A stretch of DNA of 64,000 nucleotides from Serratia sp. DD3. GTDB lineage: Bacteria; Pseudomonadota; Gammaproteobacteria; Enterobacterales; Enterobacteriaceae. This document shows positions 8,289 to 17,595 of the stretch, in pieces. The first letter of the stretch is position 1, and each line of letters starts with the position of its first letter. The notes under the pieces are model-generated. The model was not told the origin of the DNA and did not search any database. It was given only the letters and a program-made list of their open reading frames with translations. The stretch is taken from contig NZ_AYKS02000015.1 in assembly GCF_000496755.2 (NCBI RefSeq), forward strand, positions 1-64,000. Direction: 5' to 3'. The translations under genes and the position numbers were made by a program.

Positions 8289-8644
8289 ATCGCAATCAAC
8301 TTTGGCGGGCTGTCGCCTGTTCCACAGCGGCCTATAAAGAGCGCGATGAAATCCACGTGTTCGTCGATGCGCCTGATTATGAAACGGCAAAAAGCCGGAT
8401 TTATGAGCGTCTGGCTGATGAATGGGAAGTGACTAGCGGTTTTATCGAATTTTACAACGTGTGGAGCGAATCGGAACTTCGTGAAATGGCTATTGGCCCG
8501 CAAGCGCCGGTTGGGCTTCCGTTGCTGGAGTCTGGCGTGGGTTACGATCGGCAACCCTTGATTCTGGTTGCTTCCTCCCGACTCCGTGCAGTTCTGGAGT
8601 GCGCCTTGTTGGAGATTCAGAGTGAGGAGGCCCGCCATGCATAG
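8285..8644 (+). CDS. Conserved-type ICE protein of unknown function, 119 aa
   Basis: A small soluble protein beginning MNRNQLWRAVACSTAAYKE. No catalytic motif, signal peptide or membrane segment is apparent. It is locked between parA (4-bp overlap) and the helicase gene (8-bp overlap), a position in which ICEs of this family carry a short conserved protein. I do not recognise the family with certainty. Confidence 0.7.
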   Translation: MNRNQLWRAVACSTAAYKERDEIHVFVDAPDYETAKSRIYERLADEWEVTSGFIEFYNVWSESELREMAIGPQAPVGLPLLESGVGYDRQPLILVASSRLRAVLECALLEIQSEEARHA

Positions 8645-9992
8645 CGATGAACCACGGCGAGTGATGCCGCATTCCCTGGAAGCAGAGCAGTCAGTCCTGG
8701 GCGGATTGATGTTAGAAAACGACCGTTGGGACGAGATCGCACCGATCCTGGTCGCTGACAGCTTTTTCTCTCCCCCTCACCAGAAGATATTTGCGGTTAT
8801 GCAGGGGTTGCTTGGCCGCAATATGCCTATCGATCTGATCACCGTTTCGGAAGAGCTTGAACGTCTTGGCCAACTTGATATTGCCGGAGGTTTTGCCTAT
8901 CTGGCGGAGCTGTCGAAGAACACCCCGAGTGCGGCCAATATCGTTGCCTATGCCGAATATGTCTCTACAGCGAAGCAGAAACGTCAGTTATTGGCGCTGG
9001 GACATGATCTGGCCAAGCAGGCGGAAGATGCCCGCACTGATGTGCCTTCATTAATGGAGGAGGCGGAACGACGTCTTTTTGACATTGCCGGATTGCAGGC
9101 TGCTGGCAAACAGTTCGACCTGGTCTCTTCGCTGGAGATCTACCTTAACCGGCTGGAGCAGCGCTGTGCCAGTGAGGACTTGATCACCGGTACGCCTACC
9201 CCGTTTACACAACTCAATGGCATGACCAGCGGATTGCAGGAGAGTGACCTGATCCTGCTGGCAGGCCGTCCTTCCATGGGAAAAACCGCGTTGGCCCTTA
9301 GTTTGTGTGAGGGGGCGCTGGATAGCCGAAAAGAACAACCGGTGCAGATCTACAGCCTGGAAATGCCGGTTGACCAGCTTTTATCGCGGTTTGTTTCCAT
9401 GCTGGGACGGGTGCCTCTACAGAATTTACGCAGCGGCAATATGGATGATGAGGATTGGGCCAGAGTGGCCAGAGCGACCCATATTCTCCTGACAGAATGG
9501 AAAGATCGCCTGATCATCGATGACGACAGCTTTATGACCCCGTCAATGCTGCGTTCCCGCGTCCGCAAGAATGTTCGTAAGTTCGGTCATCCCTCGCTGA
9601 TCCTGCTGGACTATCTGCAACTGATGCGTTGCCCTGGGCAGGAGAACCGCACACAGGAGATAGCCGAGATATCACGTTCGCTGAAGGCGTTGGCGAAGGA
9701 GATCGGCTGCCCGGTGGTGGCCCTCTCGCAACTTAACCGCGCCCTCGAAAACCGGGCAGACAAACGGCCCAATAACGGTGATCTGCGAGATTCTGGTGCA
9801 TTAGAGCAGGATGCCGATGTGATCATGTTTATCTACCGTGATGAAGTTTATGACGAGCACTCACCGGATAAAGGCATTGCTGAACTGATTATTGGCAAGC
9901 AGCGTAATGGCCCTATTGGTACAGTGAAAGTGAAGTATCAGGCTGAAATCACCCGATTTGAGGATTTTTCGGGAGGTCGCTATGACTTCTAA
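8637..9992 (+). CDS. DnaB-like replicative helicase of the ICE
   Basis: About 451 residues. The N-terminal domain has the DnaB opening (SLEAEQSVLGGLMLENDRW), and the RecA-like C-terminal domain has Walker A GRPSMGKTALA, Walker B LILLDYLQLM and the late arginine/QRNGP motifs. It unwinds duplex at a replication fork; here it probably serves autonomous replication of the excised element rather than the chromosome. The start at 8637 is chosen because GAGGAGG precedes it and because it begins just before the preceding stop. Length is near that of chromosomal DnaB (about 470), so it appears intact. Confidence 0.92.
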   Translation: MHSDEPRRVMPHSLEAEQSVLGGLMLENDRWDEIAPILVADSFFSPPHQKIFAVMQGLLGRNMPIDLITVSEELERLGQLDIAGGFAYLAELSKNTPSAANIVAYAEYVSTAKQKRQLLALGHDLAKQAEDARTDVPSLMEEAERRLFDIAGLQAAGKQFDLVSSLEIYLNRLEQRCASEDLITGTPTPFTQLNGMTSGLQESDLILLAGRPSMGKTALALSLCEGALDSRKEQPVQIYSLEMPVDQLLSRFVSMLGRVPLQNLRSGNMDDEDWARVARATHILLTEWKDRLIIDDDSFMTPSMLRSRVRKNVRKFGHPSLILLDYLQLMRCPGQENRTQEIAEISRSLKALAKEIGCPVVALSQLNRALENRADKRPNNGDLRDSGALEQDADVIMFIYRDEVYDEHSPDKGIAELIIGKQRNGPIGTVKVKYQAEITRFEDFSGGRYDF

Positions 9993-10202
9993 AAAGGTGC
10001 AGGACTTAGGCGAGCAGTTGTTGCAGAGGGGGCGTTCTCCCGCTTCCAATGTAGTGATGTTGCCAGTCAGTGAAATGCCGATGGTGCTGACGCTGGATCA
10101 ACTGCGGCCCAACCCGGATAACCCACGTACCACGCCCAACCCGAAGTATGACGAGATCAAAGCTTCCATTATGGCGCGTGGGTTGGACTCGGTACCCAAA
10201 GT
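9982..10202 (+). pseudogene. ParB N-terminus, truncated by IS21
   Basis: Starts MTSKKVQDLGEQLLQRG and reaches the ParB-like core with LDQLRPNPDNPRTTPN and IKASIMARGLDSVPKV, then breaks at the first base of the insertion sequence (10203). Only about 73 codons remain of a protein usually several hundred residues long; the HTH DNA-binding part is lost. The remaining ParB is not found on the other side of the insertion, so the IS has been joined by a deletion. It overlaps the helicase stop by 11 bp. Confidence 0.88.
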
Positions 10203-10429
10203 TGCATGTTTCGGCCCAATCCGACCATCGATTACGGTTTTAACCGATCACCCATTTCGGTCTTAACCGATCACTGATTACGGTCTTATCCGATCAAATT
10301 TGGCCTTTCGCCGAAATCGATGATCTTGATCCCGTAATCTATGATCCTGAATCCGAAATCCCGCGTTTTCTGTTGATAAATCAATAGGTCGACTATCCTC
10401 ACCGTTCCACTTCCCGTGAGGACCGGCCC

Positions 10430-11962
10430 ATGCCGAAGCAGAGAACATCCGTGAGCAAAATTAAAGACATTTTACGCCTCAAGTTTGATTGCCATCTGCC
10501 TAATCGCAGCATCGCCGCGTGTCTGAACGTTGGCTGTGGCACTATCTCCGAAATTGTCACCCGGTTTAAAGGCAGCGACCTGGTATGGCCCTTATCCGAC
10601 GCAGTGACCGACAGCCAGTTGGAAAGCCAGCTGTATGCCGGGCGTCAGCCCGCTGCACTTAAACGGCCCCCTGACTTTGCTAACTGTCATCAGGAACTTA
10701 AACGCAAAGGCATGACCCAGCTCCTGCTCTGGCAGGAGTATCAGCAGCAGGAGCCCGGCACCGCCTATGGCTACACGCAGTTCTGCGTGCTTTACCAGGA
10801 ATGGCTGAAAAAACAAAAGCGCAGCATGCGCCAGTTGCACGTCGCTGGCGAGAAGCTGTTCCTGGACTTCTGCGGCCCGACCGTACCGGTGGTCAATCCA
10901 GATACTGGCGTGATACGCCACGCCCAAATCTTCGTCGCCACCCTCGGTGCATCCAGTTATACCTACATCGAAGCCTGCGAAAGCCAGAGCAAGGAAAGCT
11001 GGCTGATGGCGCATGTGCGGGCCTTCGAGTTCTTCGGCGGCGTCCCACGCCTGCTGGTACCGGATAACCTGAAAGCCGCCGTAAAACAGGCCGATCGCTA
11101 TGAGCCGGTGGTCAACGACAGTTACCTGAAGCTGGCCCGGCACTACAACACCGCTGTCATGCCGGCCCGGCCCTGGAAACCGAAGGATAAGGCCAAGGTG
11201 GAAAACGCGGTGCAAATCGTTGAACGCTGGGTGTTGATGCGCCTGCGCCGCCAGGTGTTCCACACCTTTACGTCACTCAATCAGGCGCTTGCCGGTCTGC
11301 TTAAAGAACTGAACGAGCGGGCGTTCCGGCTTTACCCAGGCAACCGCCGAAGCCGGTTCGAGCAGTTGGACCAACCGGCGCTGATGGCTCTGCCGCGTCA
11401 ACGCTATGACTACACGGAAACCGGCCGGGCGAAGGTGGGGCCGGATTATCACATCCTCTGGCGGCGACATGCCTACTCTGTTCCCCATGTCCTGGTCGGC
11501 GCCCATATCGATCTGGAGGCCGGCGCCAAGGTGATAAGGCTCTATCACCGGGGGCAACTGGTGGCCCAGCATCCCCGCAACTTCACGGAAAGCGGCTTCA
11601 GTACCCTGACGGAACATATGCCCGAGTCCCATCAACAGCAACGCTGGAGTCCGGAACGGCTACTGGACTGGGGTGCCAACATCGGCAGCGCCACCCGCGC
11701 CGTGGTGGCGTGGCATCTGCAACAGCGAAAACACCCTGAGCAGGCTTACCGCAGTTGCCTGGGCTTGCTGTCACTGGCGAGAAAGTACGGAGATGGACGG
11801 CTGGAAAATGCCTGCCGTCAGGCGTTACTGCTCGAAAAACCGCACCGGCAGGTGATCGTGAACCAGTTGGATAACCGGCGTGATGAAATACCGGCCGCGC
11901 CAGCCGAGGATGAAACCCCGATCCAGCACGGTAACGTGCGTGGTGCCGGTTATTACCACTAA
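10430..11962 (+). CDS. istA: IS21-family transposase IstA
   Basis: 510 residues. An N-terminal HTH (ISKIKDILRLKF-like, then RSIAACLNVGCGTISEIV) precedes the DDE integrase core with FLDFCGPTVPV, LLVPDNLKAAV and a later Glu in KAKVENAVQIVERW. It performs strand transfer of the element. The frame is uninterrupted and the length is usual for the family. The Asp-Asp-Glu residues appear present. It is followed after 8 bp by istB. Confidence 0.95.
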   Translation: MPKQRTSVSKIKDILRLKFDCHLPNRSIAACLNVGCGTISEIVTRFKGSDLVWPLSDAVTDSQLESQLYAGRQPAALKRPPDFANCHQELKRKGMTQLLLWQEYQQQEPGTAYGYTQFCVLYQEWLKKQKRSMRQLHVAGEKLFLDFCGPTVPVVNPDTGVIRHAQIFVATLGASSYTYIEACESQSKESWLMAHVRAFEFFGGVPRLLVPDNLKAAVKQADRYEPVVNDSYLKLARHYNTAVMPARPWKPKDKAKVENAVQIVERWVLMRLRRQVFHTFTSLNQALAGLLKELNERAFRLYPGNRRSRFEQLDQPALMALPRQRYDYTETGRAKVGPDYHILWRRHAYSVPHVLVGAHIDLEAGAKVIRLYHRGQLVAQHPRNFTESGFSTLTEHMPESHQQQRWSPERLLDWGANIGSATRAVVAWHLQQRKHPEQAYRSCLGLLSLARKYGDGRLENACRQALLLEKPHRQVIVNQLDNRRDEIPAAPAEDETPIQHGNVRGAGYYH

Positions 11963-11970
11963 CGAGGAGA

Positions 11971-12720
11971 ATGACGATGCAAAGCGGGTTACTGGAGCAA
12001 CTCCGCGCCCTGAGGTTAAGCCACCTGAGCCAGGCGCTGGAACAACAATGGTCGCAACCGGGCACGTACCTTGACCTGAGCTTCGATGAACGTCTGGGGT
12101 TACTGCTGGACCACGAGTTGTTACAGCGTGAATCAGGCAAGGTCGATCGCTTGCGAAGGCAGGCGAAGCTGCGCTTGTCGGCAGTGCCATCAGGGCTGGA
12201 CTACCGTGCAACACGGGGCCTTAACCGTCAGCAAATGGCGGAGCTACTGGGCGGCGGTTATCACCAGCGTTACCAGAACGTGTTGATAACCGGACCAACC
12301 GGGTGCGGAAAAACGTACGTGGCGTGCGCGCTTGGCGAACAAGCCTGCCGGCAGCATATCGCGGTGGGTTACTGGCGACTGAGCCGGCTGTTGGAGGAAC
12401 TTGGGACCGGTCATGCGGACGGCAGCTACCAGAAACAGCTGTTGAAACTGTCAAAGACGCCCTTGTTGATCCTGGACGACTGGGGACTGGAGAAGTTATC
12501 AGCGCGCCAATCCTCGGATCTGCTGGAAGTGATGGAAGATCGGTACGGCAATGGTAGCACGGTGATCGTCAGCCAATTACCGGTCAGCGAGTGGTACAAA
12601 ATGATCAGCAATCCGACGGTAGCGGATGCGCTGATGGACAGGCTTATGCACAATGGGCATCGGGTCGACCTCAAGGGAGAGTCGATGCGAAAACTGGCGC
12701 AAACTGATCACATAGAGTAA
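11971..12720 (+). CDS. istB: IS21-family helper ATPase IstB
   Basis: About 249 residues (or 247 from the second ATG). An AAA+ ATPase related to DnaC/DnaA, with Walker A ITGPTGCGKTYVACAL and Walker B LLILDDWGLE. It assembles on target DNA and directs IstA. A GAGGAG ribosome site lies ahead of the start and the gene follows istA closely. Intact. Confidence 0.95.
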   Translation: MTMQSGLLEQLRALRLSHLSQALEQQWSQPGTYLDLSFDERLGLLLDHELLQRESGKVDRLRRQAKLRLSAVPSGLDYRATRGLNRQQMAELLGGGYHQRYQNVLITGPTGCGKTYVACALGEQACRQHIAVGYWRLSRLLEELGTGHADGSYQKQLLKLSKTPLLILDDWGLEKLSARQSSDLLEVMEDRYGNGSTVIVSQLPVSEWYKMISNPTVADALMDRLMHNGHRVDLKGESMRKLAQTDHIE

Positions 12721-12815
12721 AAACAAAGAGAGAAAAAGCGCGCGGGAAAAACGCGATCGGAATCACCGAAATCAATGGTCAGAATCACCGTAATACGCAT
12801 CTAGCTCCATTACCC

Positions 12816-13328
12816 TTGGCAGCCATTTCACTCAACATGATGGCATCAATGGTAAATCCTCCCGACCAGACCGTACAAGACCTCGCTCACCTCGCGTTTT
12901 GTGCACTTGTGGCGTTACACTCAGCCGTTCAGCAAGGTGCCGTCACTTCCCCGATGGCAGAACATCTGTTCCTCGTTCGTTGGCTGGCGACAGCCCAAAA
13001 GCAGAAACGGTTTCCCCGCAGCGTGGCGCTGGATATTCAGCAGTTGCTGGACAAGGGGCGCAAGCGTGGGGGTGAGGCCAAACTCAGAACCCGCTTCGAG
13101 TTCATCTGGCGCTCTTGCAATGGCGAGCTAAAGCACCAAAACGACCTGTTCAGGCTCACCTACGCCATCGAGAGCCTCAAGGCACAAGGCTGGCGTAATG
13201 AGCTGGTGACCCAGACCGAATGGGATACAGCCCGGGCCAAAACGGCAATACAGCCCGGGCCAAAAACTGATTTATTCGTCAAGAAAACCGCGGATTGCCC
13301 CAGCGATCTCTACGGCATGCGTTTCTAA
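12816..13328 (+). CDS. Unrecognised ICE-backbone-like protein, probably fused at its end
   Basis: About 170 codons. The first 140 residues form a helical soluble protein (LAHLAFCALVALHSAVQQG, then RSVALDIQQLLDKGRKRGG) that looks like island backbone but that I cannot name. The last 25 residues read through an 18-bp direct repeat and then the antisense of the neighbouring hydrolase 3' end, so the natural C-terminus has probably been lost or shifted at a junction near 13225-13270. It begins only 16 bp after the IS21 end. Confidence 0.5.
   Translation: MAAISLNMMASMVNPPDQTVQDLAHLAFCALVALHSAVQQGAVTSPMAEHLFLVRWLATAQKQKRFPRSVALDIQQLLDKGRKRGGEAKLRTRFEFIWRSCNGELKHQNDLFRLTYAIESLKAQGWRNELVTQTEWDTARAKTAIQPGPKTDLFVKKTADCPSDLYGMRF
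13225..13265. repeat. Two 18-bp direct repeats at a probable recombination junction
   Basis: ATACAGCCCGGGCCAAAA occurs at 13225-13242 and again at 13248-13265, with a 5-bp spacer. The repeat lies exactly where the ICE-like frame ends and the convergent hydrolase gene begins. It looks like a slippage or junction scar. Confidence 0.7.
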
Positions 13329-14132
13329 AGCGAAGTGCCCAGCATCTAACAATTGGACGCGCGCATGGGGTATATCACGTTGATAAGCCTCTGCACCTGC
13401 TGGTGTAAAGAATGGGTCTTTGTCTCCCCAAATAGCCAGTAATTTTGGCTGATAAGCGCGGAAATAGGCCTGAAATGCAGGATACAACGCGATGTTACTG
13501 GCATAATCCAAAAACAGATCGAGCTGGATCTCGTCAACGCCAGGACGTTGCATATACCAAGCATCGAGCGTGCTGCCATCGGGTGACACCTCATGTGGTT
13601 CCGGCATGCCGTGCTCGTATTGCCAACGTATTGCTTCTGGTGTTAAAAGCACGCGCAAAGCATCGCGGTGGCTTTGCGTCGGTTCATTCCAGTATTGTAC
13701 CATTGGCAGCATTACACCGCTGTCACTGAGCCCCTCTTTATAAGCGTTACCGTTCTGCGAAATAATGGCCGTAATTCGCTCCGGATTTGCCATTGCTATC
13801 CTCAGGCCAACTGGCGCACCGTAATCAAAAATATACAGTGCAAACTGCTTTATCCCAATCACCTCAGTAAAACGCCCAATGACTTGAGCAAGCGCATCGA
13901 AACTATAGGTAAATTCACTGCGTGGAGGCTGAGCGGACAAGCCGAAACCAGGAAAATCTGGGGCAACGAGGTGGAATCGATCTGCCAGCAGAGGCAGCAA
14001 ATCACGGAACATATGGCTAGCGGTCGGAAAACCGTGCAAAAGCAGCAGCGTTGGTTTTGATGGGTCGCCTGCTTCGCGGTAAAAAACAGAATACCCATCG
14101 ACATCTACGGTATTATAAGTTGTTGGCAGCAT
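13272..14132 (-). CDS. Alpha/beta hydrolase (haloalkane dehalogenase-like)
   Basis: About 286 residues. The oxyanion-hole motif LLLHGFPTASHMF is followed by a nucleophile elbow where Asp replaces Ser (ALYIFDYGAPVG), a second acid in WGDKDPFF and the catalytic His in DAGHFALE. An Asp nucleophile is typical of dehalogenase/epoxide-hydrolase-like members; the substrate cannot be told. The start at 14132 is preferred because AGGGA lies about 9 nt upstream; a longer start at 14186 exists. Together with the DUF1348 gene and divergent LysR regulator it forms a small metabolic cargo group of chromosomal character. Confidence 0.82.
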   Translation of the reverse strand: MLPTTYNTVDVDGYSVFYREAGDPSKPTLLLLHGFPTASHMFRDLLPLLADRFHLVAPDFPGFGLSAQPPRSEFTYSFDALAQVIGRFTEVIGIKQFALYIFDYGAPVGLRIAMANPERITAIISQNGNAYKEGLSDSGVMLPMVQYWNEPTQSHRDALRVLLTPEAIRWQYEHGMPEPHEVSPDGSTLDAWYMQRPGVDEIQLDLFLDYASNIALYPAFQAYFRAYQPKLLAIWGDKDPFFTPAGAEAYQRDIPHARVQLLDAGHFALETHAVEIAGAIRGFLDE

Positions 14133-14360
14133 TAACGTAATCCCTGGTAAGTGATAATCATTGTTCGGAGACAATCTGCTAGGCATTTGTCTGATGCGGG
14201 CATTGTATTACCCTTTTCTTATTAGAATAATCCGATGTAAGTGGTAATACCCTTTGCAAAAAATGGAGAGATACATTGCCCACGATAAAACAGCGTCAAT
14301 CTTTCTAAAGATAGCAGGCTTGAGCCGCATTTTGCGAACAGCGCGCGACCACGAAAATCA

Positions 14361-14831
14361 TTAAAGCCCTAAATCACTGAGGCTAAGGTGATCATCCGGA
14401 CGGCGACCCTGTGGCCAATGAAAGAGGCGTTCAGACGCTTTAATCGGTAAGTCGTTGATGCACGCAAAGCGCAATTGCATTAAACCCTGTGGATCGAACT
14501 CCCAGTTTTCATTGCCAAACGAGCGAAACCAATTGCCCTGTGCGTCATGCCATTCATAAGCAAAACGCACCGCAATGCGATTCGAGTGGTAGCTCCACAG
14601 TTCCTTGATAAGCCGATAATCGTTCTCGCGCTGCCACTTACGTGTCAGAAACTGGACGATAGCTTCACGCCCCTGAACAAACTCGGCACGATTACGCCAA
14701 AAGCTGTCTACAGTGTAGGCAAGCGCTACCCTTTGCGGATCGCGGCTATTCCAGGCATCTTCAGCCAAACGTACTTTTTTTATCGCAGATCCCATATCAA
14801 ACGGTGGAAGTGGTGGTCTCGCTTCTTGCAT
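14361..14831 (-). CDS. DUF1348 / NTF2-like (SnoaL-type) protein
   Basis: 156 residues. The sequence [37 protein letters not shown] and [23 protein letters not shown] is characteristic of the DUF1348 family, an NTF2-like alpha+beta cone fold with a central pocket. Function is unknown. It runs the same way as the hydrolase (228 bp apart) and is divergent from the LysR gene, whose product probably controls it. Intact. Confidence 0.85.
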   Translation of the reverse strand: MQEARPPLPPFDMGSAIKKVRLAEDAWNSRDPQRVALAYTVDSFWRNRAEFVQGREAIVQFLTRKWQRENDYRLIKELWSYHSNRIAVRFAYEWHDAQGNWFRSFGNENWEFDPQGLMQLRFACINDLPIKASERLFHWPQGRRPDDHLSLSDLGL

Positions 14832-14956
14832 TTACAACTCCTCTTGAATACGAACAACAGCTACAGGTTTACTTTATCTGGCTATTATATGACCTTTCCA
14901 CTACCGACATAATCTGGTAAGTTCGCTAAACACCTTACCGAAAAATGGGAAGATAA

Positions 14957-15865
14957 ATGGACCGCTTTGAGGCAATGTCGACTTTCCTGATGGTGGCCGA
15001 TTTAGGTAGTTTTTCAGCCGCTAGCCGTGCGCTTAGTACCCCGGTTACCACCCTGAGCCGTAAAGTTTCTGACTTAGAGGCGCATTTAGGGGCGAAACTG
15101 CTGATCCGTACGACCAGGAAGCTAACCCTCACGGACGCGGGAGTCACCTATCTGGCGGCTGCGCGGCAAGTGTTGGAAATGGTCGGTAACGCGGAAAAGG
15201 AAGCGGCGGGTGAATTTGTTTCTGCTCGTGGGGAACTGGTTATTACTGCCCCCATTCAGTTTGGCCGCATACACGTGCTTCCTATAGTCACGGAATTTTT
15301 AGCGCGTTTTCCAGAGATTAATATTCGCCTGCAGTTGTCAGACAGCAATGTTGATTTACTTGAGAAGCAAGTCGATATCGCAGTACGTATTGGTGTATTG
15401 CCTGACAGTTCAATGGTAGCCACTAAGGTGGGTTCGCTACGAACGGTTATCTGCGCCAGTCCCTTATTGTTGGAAAAGCTCGGAACGCCGCAGTCTCCTG
15501 AAGAGTTATTCAGATTTCCTTCAATAGCCATTGATGGTCCCTCTCCGTTTCGAGTTTGGCGATTATATTCCGCATCAGGGGCAATAATAGATACGCCGAT
15601 TTGCGCCCGGCTAACGGTCACAACGGCAGATGCAGCCGTTCATGCTGCTATTTCAGGCGTCGGTTTTGCCAGACTGTTGTATTATCAAGTTGCCGATGCC
15701 ATCAGCGCGGGTGAACTTAAAGTTGTCTTGGACACGTTTGAACCCCAGGTTGTTCCTATTAGCTTGATGCACATATCCAGAGACTATATGCCCATGAAAG
15801 TGAGACGATTTTTGGATTTTGCAGCGGATAGCATACGCGCTCAAATAAGTGCCCTATCGCAATAA
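14957..15865 (+). CDS. LysR-family transcriptional regulator
   Basis: 302 residues. The N-terminal winged HTH (MDRFEAMSTFLMVADLGSFS, LSRKVSDLEAHLGAKLLIR) is followed by a typical periplasmic-binding-fold effector domain. It starts 125 bp from the divergent DUF1348 gene, the classic layout for a LysR regulator and its target. The shared intergenic region should hold its operator. No damage is seen. Confidence 0.92.
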   Translation: MDRFEAMSTFLMVADLGSFSAASRALSTPVTTLSRKVSDLEAHLGAKLLIRTTRKLTLTDAGVTYLAAARQVLEMVGNAEKEAAGEFVSARGELVITAPIQFGRIHVLPIVTEFLARFPEINIRLQLSDSNVDLLEKQVDIAVRIGVLPDSSMVATKVGSLRTVICASPLLLEKLGTPQSPEELFRFPSIAIDGPSPFRVWRLYSASGAIIDTPICARLTVTTADAAVHAAISGVGFARLLYYQVADAISAGELKVVLDTFEPQVVPISLMHISRDYMPMKVRRFLDFAADSIRAQISALSQ

Positions 15866-16312
15866 TGGTCACTTGAAATTAATCCCAACCATTTTTTCCA
15901 ATGTGAAAAATTAAACTCTACGTCATAACATCGGCCGGTACAGCACTCACTTTGATTGCGCGCTAAACATCCCCATACTGGTGGCATGTGGTTGTTGGTA
16001 TGTTCTACTCAACGGGCAACCCAGTGGGAAAAATCCAGGTCGCTGAAACCACAGGTAATCAACCTCACCAAAAAATCCTCCGTATCTCTACTCTCAATAA
16101 TTCGTGTTGCATGACAAAAACGCAATGCGTTTTTGAACAGCGCAGGCCCCGGAGGGGCGAGGCCCAAATTTGGGCCGAATAACGCGGCAATACAGGGAAA
16201 TCCCAGAAGCTTACTCTGGTAAGTGACTGATGGTGAACGGGGAAAGTCAACTCAGATGCAACTTCAAGTATGTCGAGTATAGCCAGCCCCGGGATTAGCC
16301 AAACCGCACCAT
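15866..16312. other. 447-bp intergenic region with two strong palindromes
   Basis: No credible gene. AAAAACGCA (16116-16124) pairs with TGCGTTTTT (16126-16134), an A-tract/T-tract hairpin that could end transcription in either direction, suiting the convergent genes around it. Close behind are GCCCC-GGA-GGGGC (16146-16158) and a perfect 16-bp palindrome GGCCCAAATTTGGGCC (16161-16176). A 64-codon frame across the region looks like chance. Confidence 0.6.
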
Positions 16313-17425
16313 CTAGAAATAGTTAATCATAAAGGTGACAGCTGCATCAGCTTTCCCCGGCGTTACCCGATCATTGGTCTGAATATACCTGGCTACCAGC
16401 GGCAACGTTTGCGTCGTTGAATCATTATTGACCATGTTAAAACTTCTGCTGTTCGCAAAATTGACCAGAGCGGGTGATGTATCGCTAACCTTACCATAAG
16501 CCATTTGGATACCGACTCCCGTTGCACTTTCCGTTCCCGTCCTAATACCGAGAATCCCCTTGGTTCCGTCAACAATAGAAGTGTTCGGTGCCAATTTTAG
16601 TTCCAGTGAGTTGGCCGTGGAGCTACTTGTTGCGTTCCCCACGCTGGTATAACTTTTTACCTGAAACTTTGAACCATAGAACCGAGGACAATGGGTCAAA
16701 CGGATAGAAGCATCCCGCCAGGTAGATACCGACCCAGTTCCCTTAAAGGTCTGATCGATATTGACTGTTCCCATCGGCACATATACATCTGGCGTTTGGC
16801 AAGTTTGCGAAACTATATTAATGCTACCTGAAAAACTGATGCTATTTAAACTTAGTGCAATCCCCCCGGTTGGAGTCACCTGCATCGCCATAGAGGGCAA
16901 ATCTGCAGCGTTAATGGTACCGGGAGATACCGGCCCAATCTTGATCAATAACAGGTCAAACTCAGTGCCAACATATCCCGAATAGGGCACATTACTTCCA
17001 ACATTGATGGTTACTCTCTCTGTTGGGAATGCTCTTCCCCAATAAGAAATAACAGCACCAATTCCGGGAACGCCAGTTTCAAATACCTGCCCAGGATATG
17101 GTGAGCCATTCCAGCCAGAAAGCGGTTTTGGCGTGCTGGTTCTGACGTATCTTGGCACGATACTGTAACTCTTTGGCGACGGAGTACAGCTAAACGTCGG
17201 GGTAGGTGCCGTTCCCGTGATATTGCTGCCGCCAACATAATGGGATAACAGTATCGTTCCGTTCGGTGTATACGGCCCCACGGTCATATTCTGAGCTTGT
17301 AAAGGAACTACCGATACCGACTTACTATTTCCAACCGCAAACGAACAGACTCCTGCTGCACTTGCATTAGCTGCCAATCCCAACAGCAGTGTAACCATAT
17401 TCATTCTATTCAATAATCGACTCAT
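16313..17425 (-). CDS. Orphan fimbrial tip adhesin / pilin-like protein
   Basis: About 370 residues. The start at 17425 gives a clear signal peptide (MSRLLNRMNMVTLLLGLAAN, cleavage near NASAAG). The mature protein is Ser/Thr/Gly rich with cysteine pairs; the last 150 residues have the type 1 pilin look, including a late AAVTFMINYF strand typical of pilin C-termini that donate to the chaperone. The size fits a two-domain FimH-like tip adhesin. No chaperone, usher or major pilin gene is nearby: upstream is an IS remnant only 5 bp from the start codon, downstream is the gene-free palindrome region. It is probably the surviving last gene of a lost operon. Confidence 0.75.
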   Translation of the reverse strand: MSRLLNRMNMVTLLLGLAANASAAGVCSFAVGNSKSVSVVPLQAQNMTVGPYTPNGTILLSHYVGGSNITGTAPTPTFSCTPSPKSYSIVPRYVRTSTPKPLSGWNGSPYPGQVFETGVPGIGAVISYWGRAFPTERVTINVGSNVPYSGYVGTEFDLLLIKIGPVSPGTINAADLPSMAMQVTPTGGIALSLNSISFSGSINIVSQTCQTPDVYVPMGTVNIDQTFKGTGSVSTWRDASIRLTHCPRFYGSKFQVKSYTSVGNATSSSTANSLELKLAPNTSIVDGTKGILGIRTGTESATGVGIQMAYGKVSDTSPALVNFANSRSFNMVNNDSTTQTLPLVARYIQTNDRVTPGKADAAVTFMINYF

Positions 17426-17430
17426 TTCTC

Positions 17431-17595
17431 TTCTCTTACGAACCGGGTGAGGACAAGGCGTTGTTATCTCAACGGGATAAGGTCTATCAAGCGGCAAGAG
17501 CAGCGAACCCGACACGTTGGTCAGGGTCGACGCGGAACTGGAAATGGCAAGGGAGTACCACGCTCAATCCAGAGCGGGAAAAACAGGCCGCATAA
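17431..17595 (+). pseudogene. C-terminal remnant of an IS3/IS481-like transposase
   Basis: A plus-strand frame reads YEPGEDKALLSQRDKVYQAA, then NPTRWSGSTRNWKWQGSTTL, NPEREKQAA and stop. The NPxRWSGxTRNW...LNPE pattern is the recalled C-terminal signature of integrase-type transposases. Everything upstream, including the DDE core, is missing because the frame begins within the 5' edge of the adhesin gene. The sequence to about 17650 may hold the IS end. Confidence 0.6.

Larger units (their letters stand above)
10203..12799 (+). mobile_element. Complete IS21-family insertion sequence
   Basis: About 2.6 kb with istA and istB. The left end TGCATGTTTCGG and the reverse complement of the right end TGCGTATTACGG are related imperfect inverted repeats with the TG...CA termini of this family; both continue as GACCAT(C/T)GATT(A/T)CGGT. 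Several copies of a (A/T)TACGGTyTTAACCGATCA-like motif between 10229 and 10300 look like transposase binding sites. The flanks (CCAAAGT before, TCTAGCT after) do not form a target duplication. Confidence 0.88.

Noticed and set aside
10592..11641. Long minus-strand frames across istA
   Set aside because: Shadow frames of the transposase with no recognisable domains.
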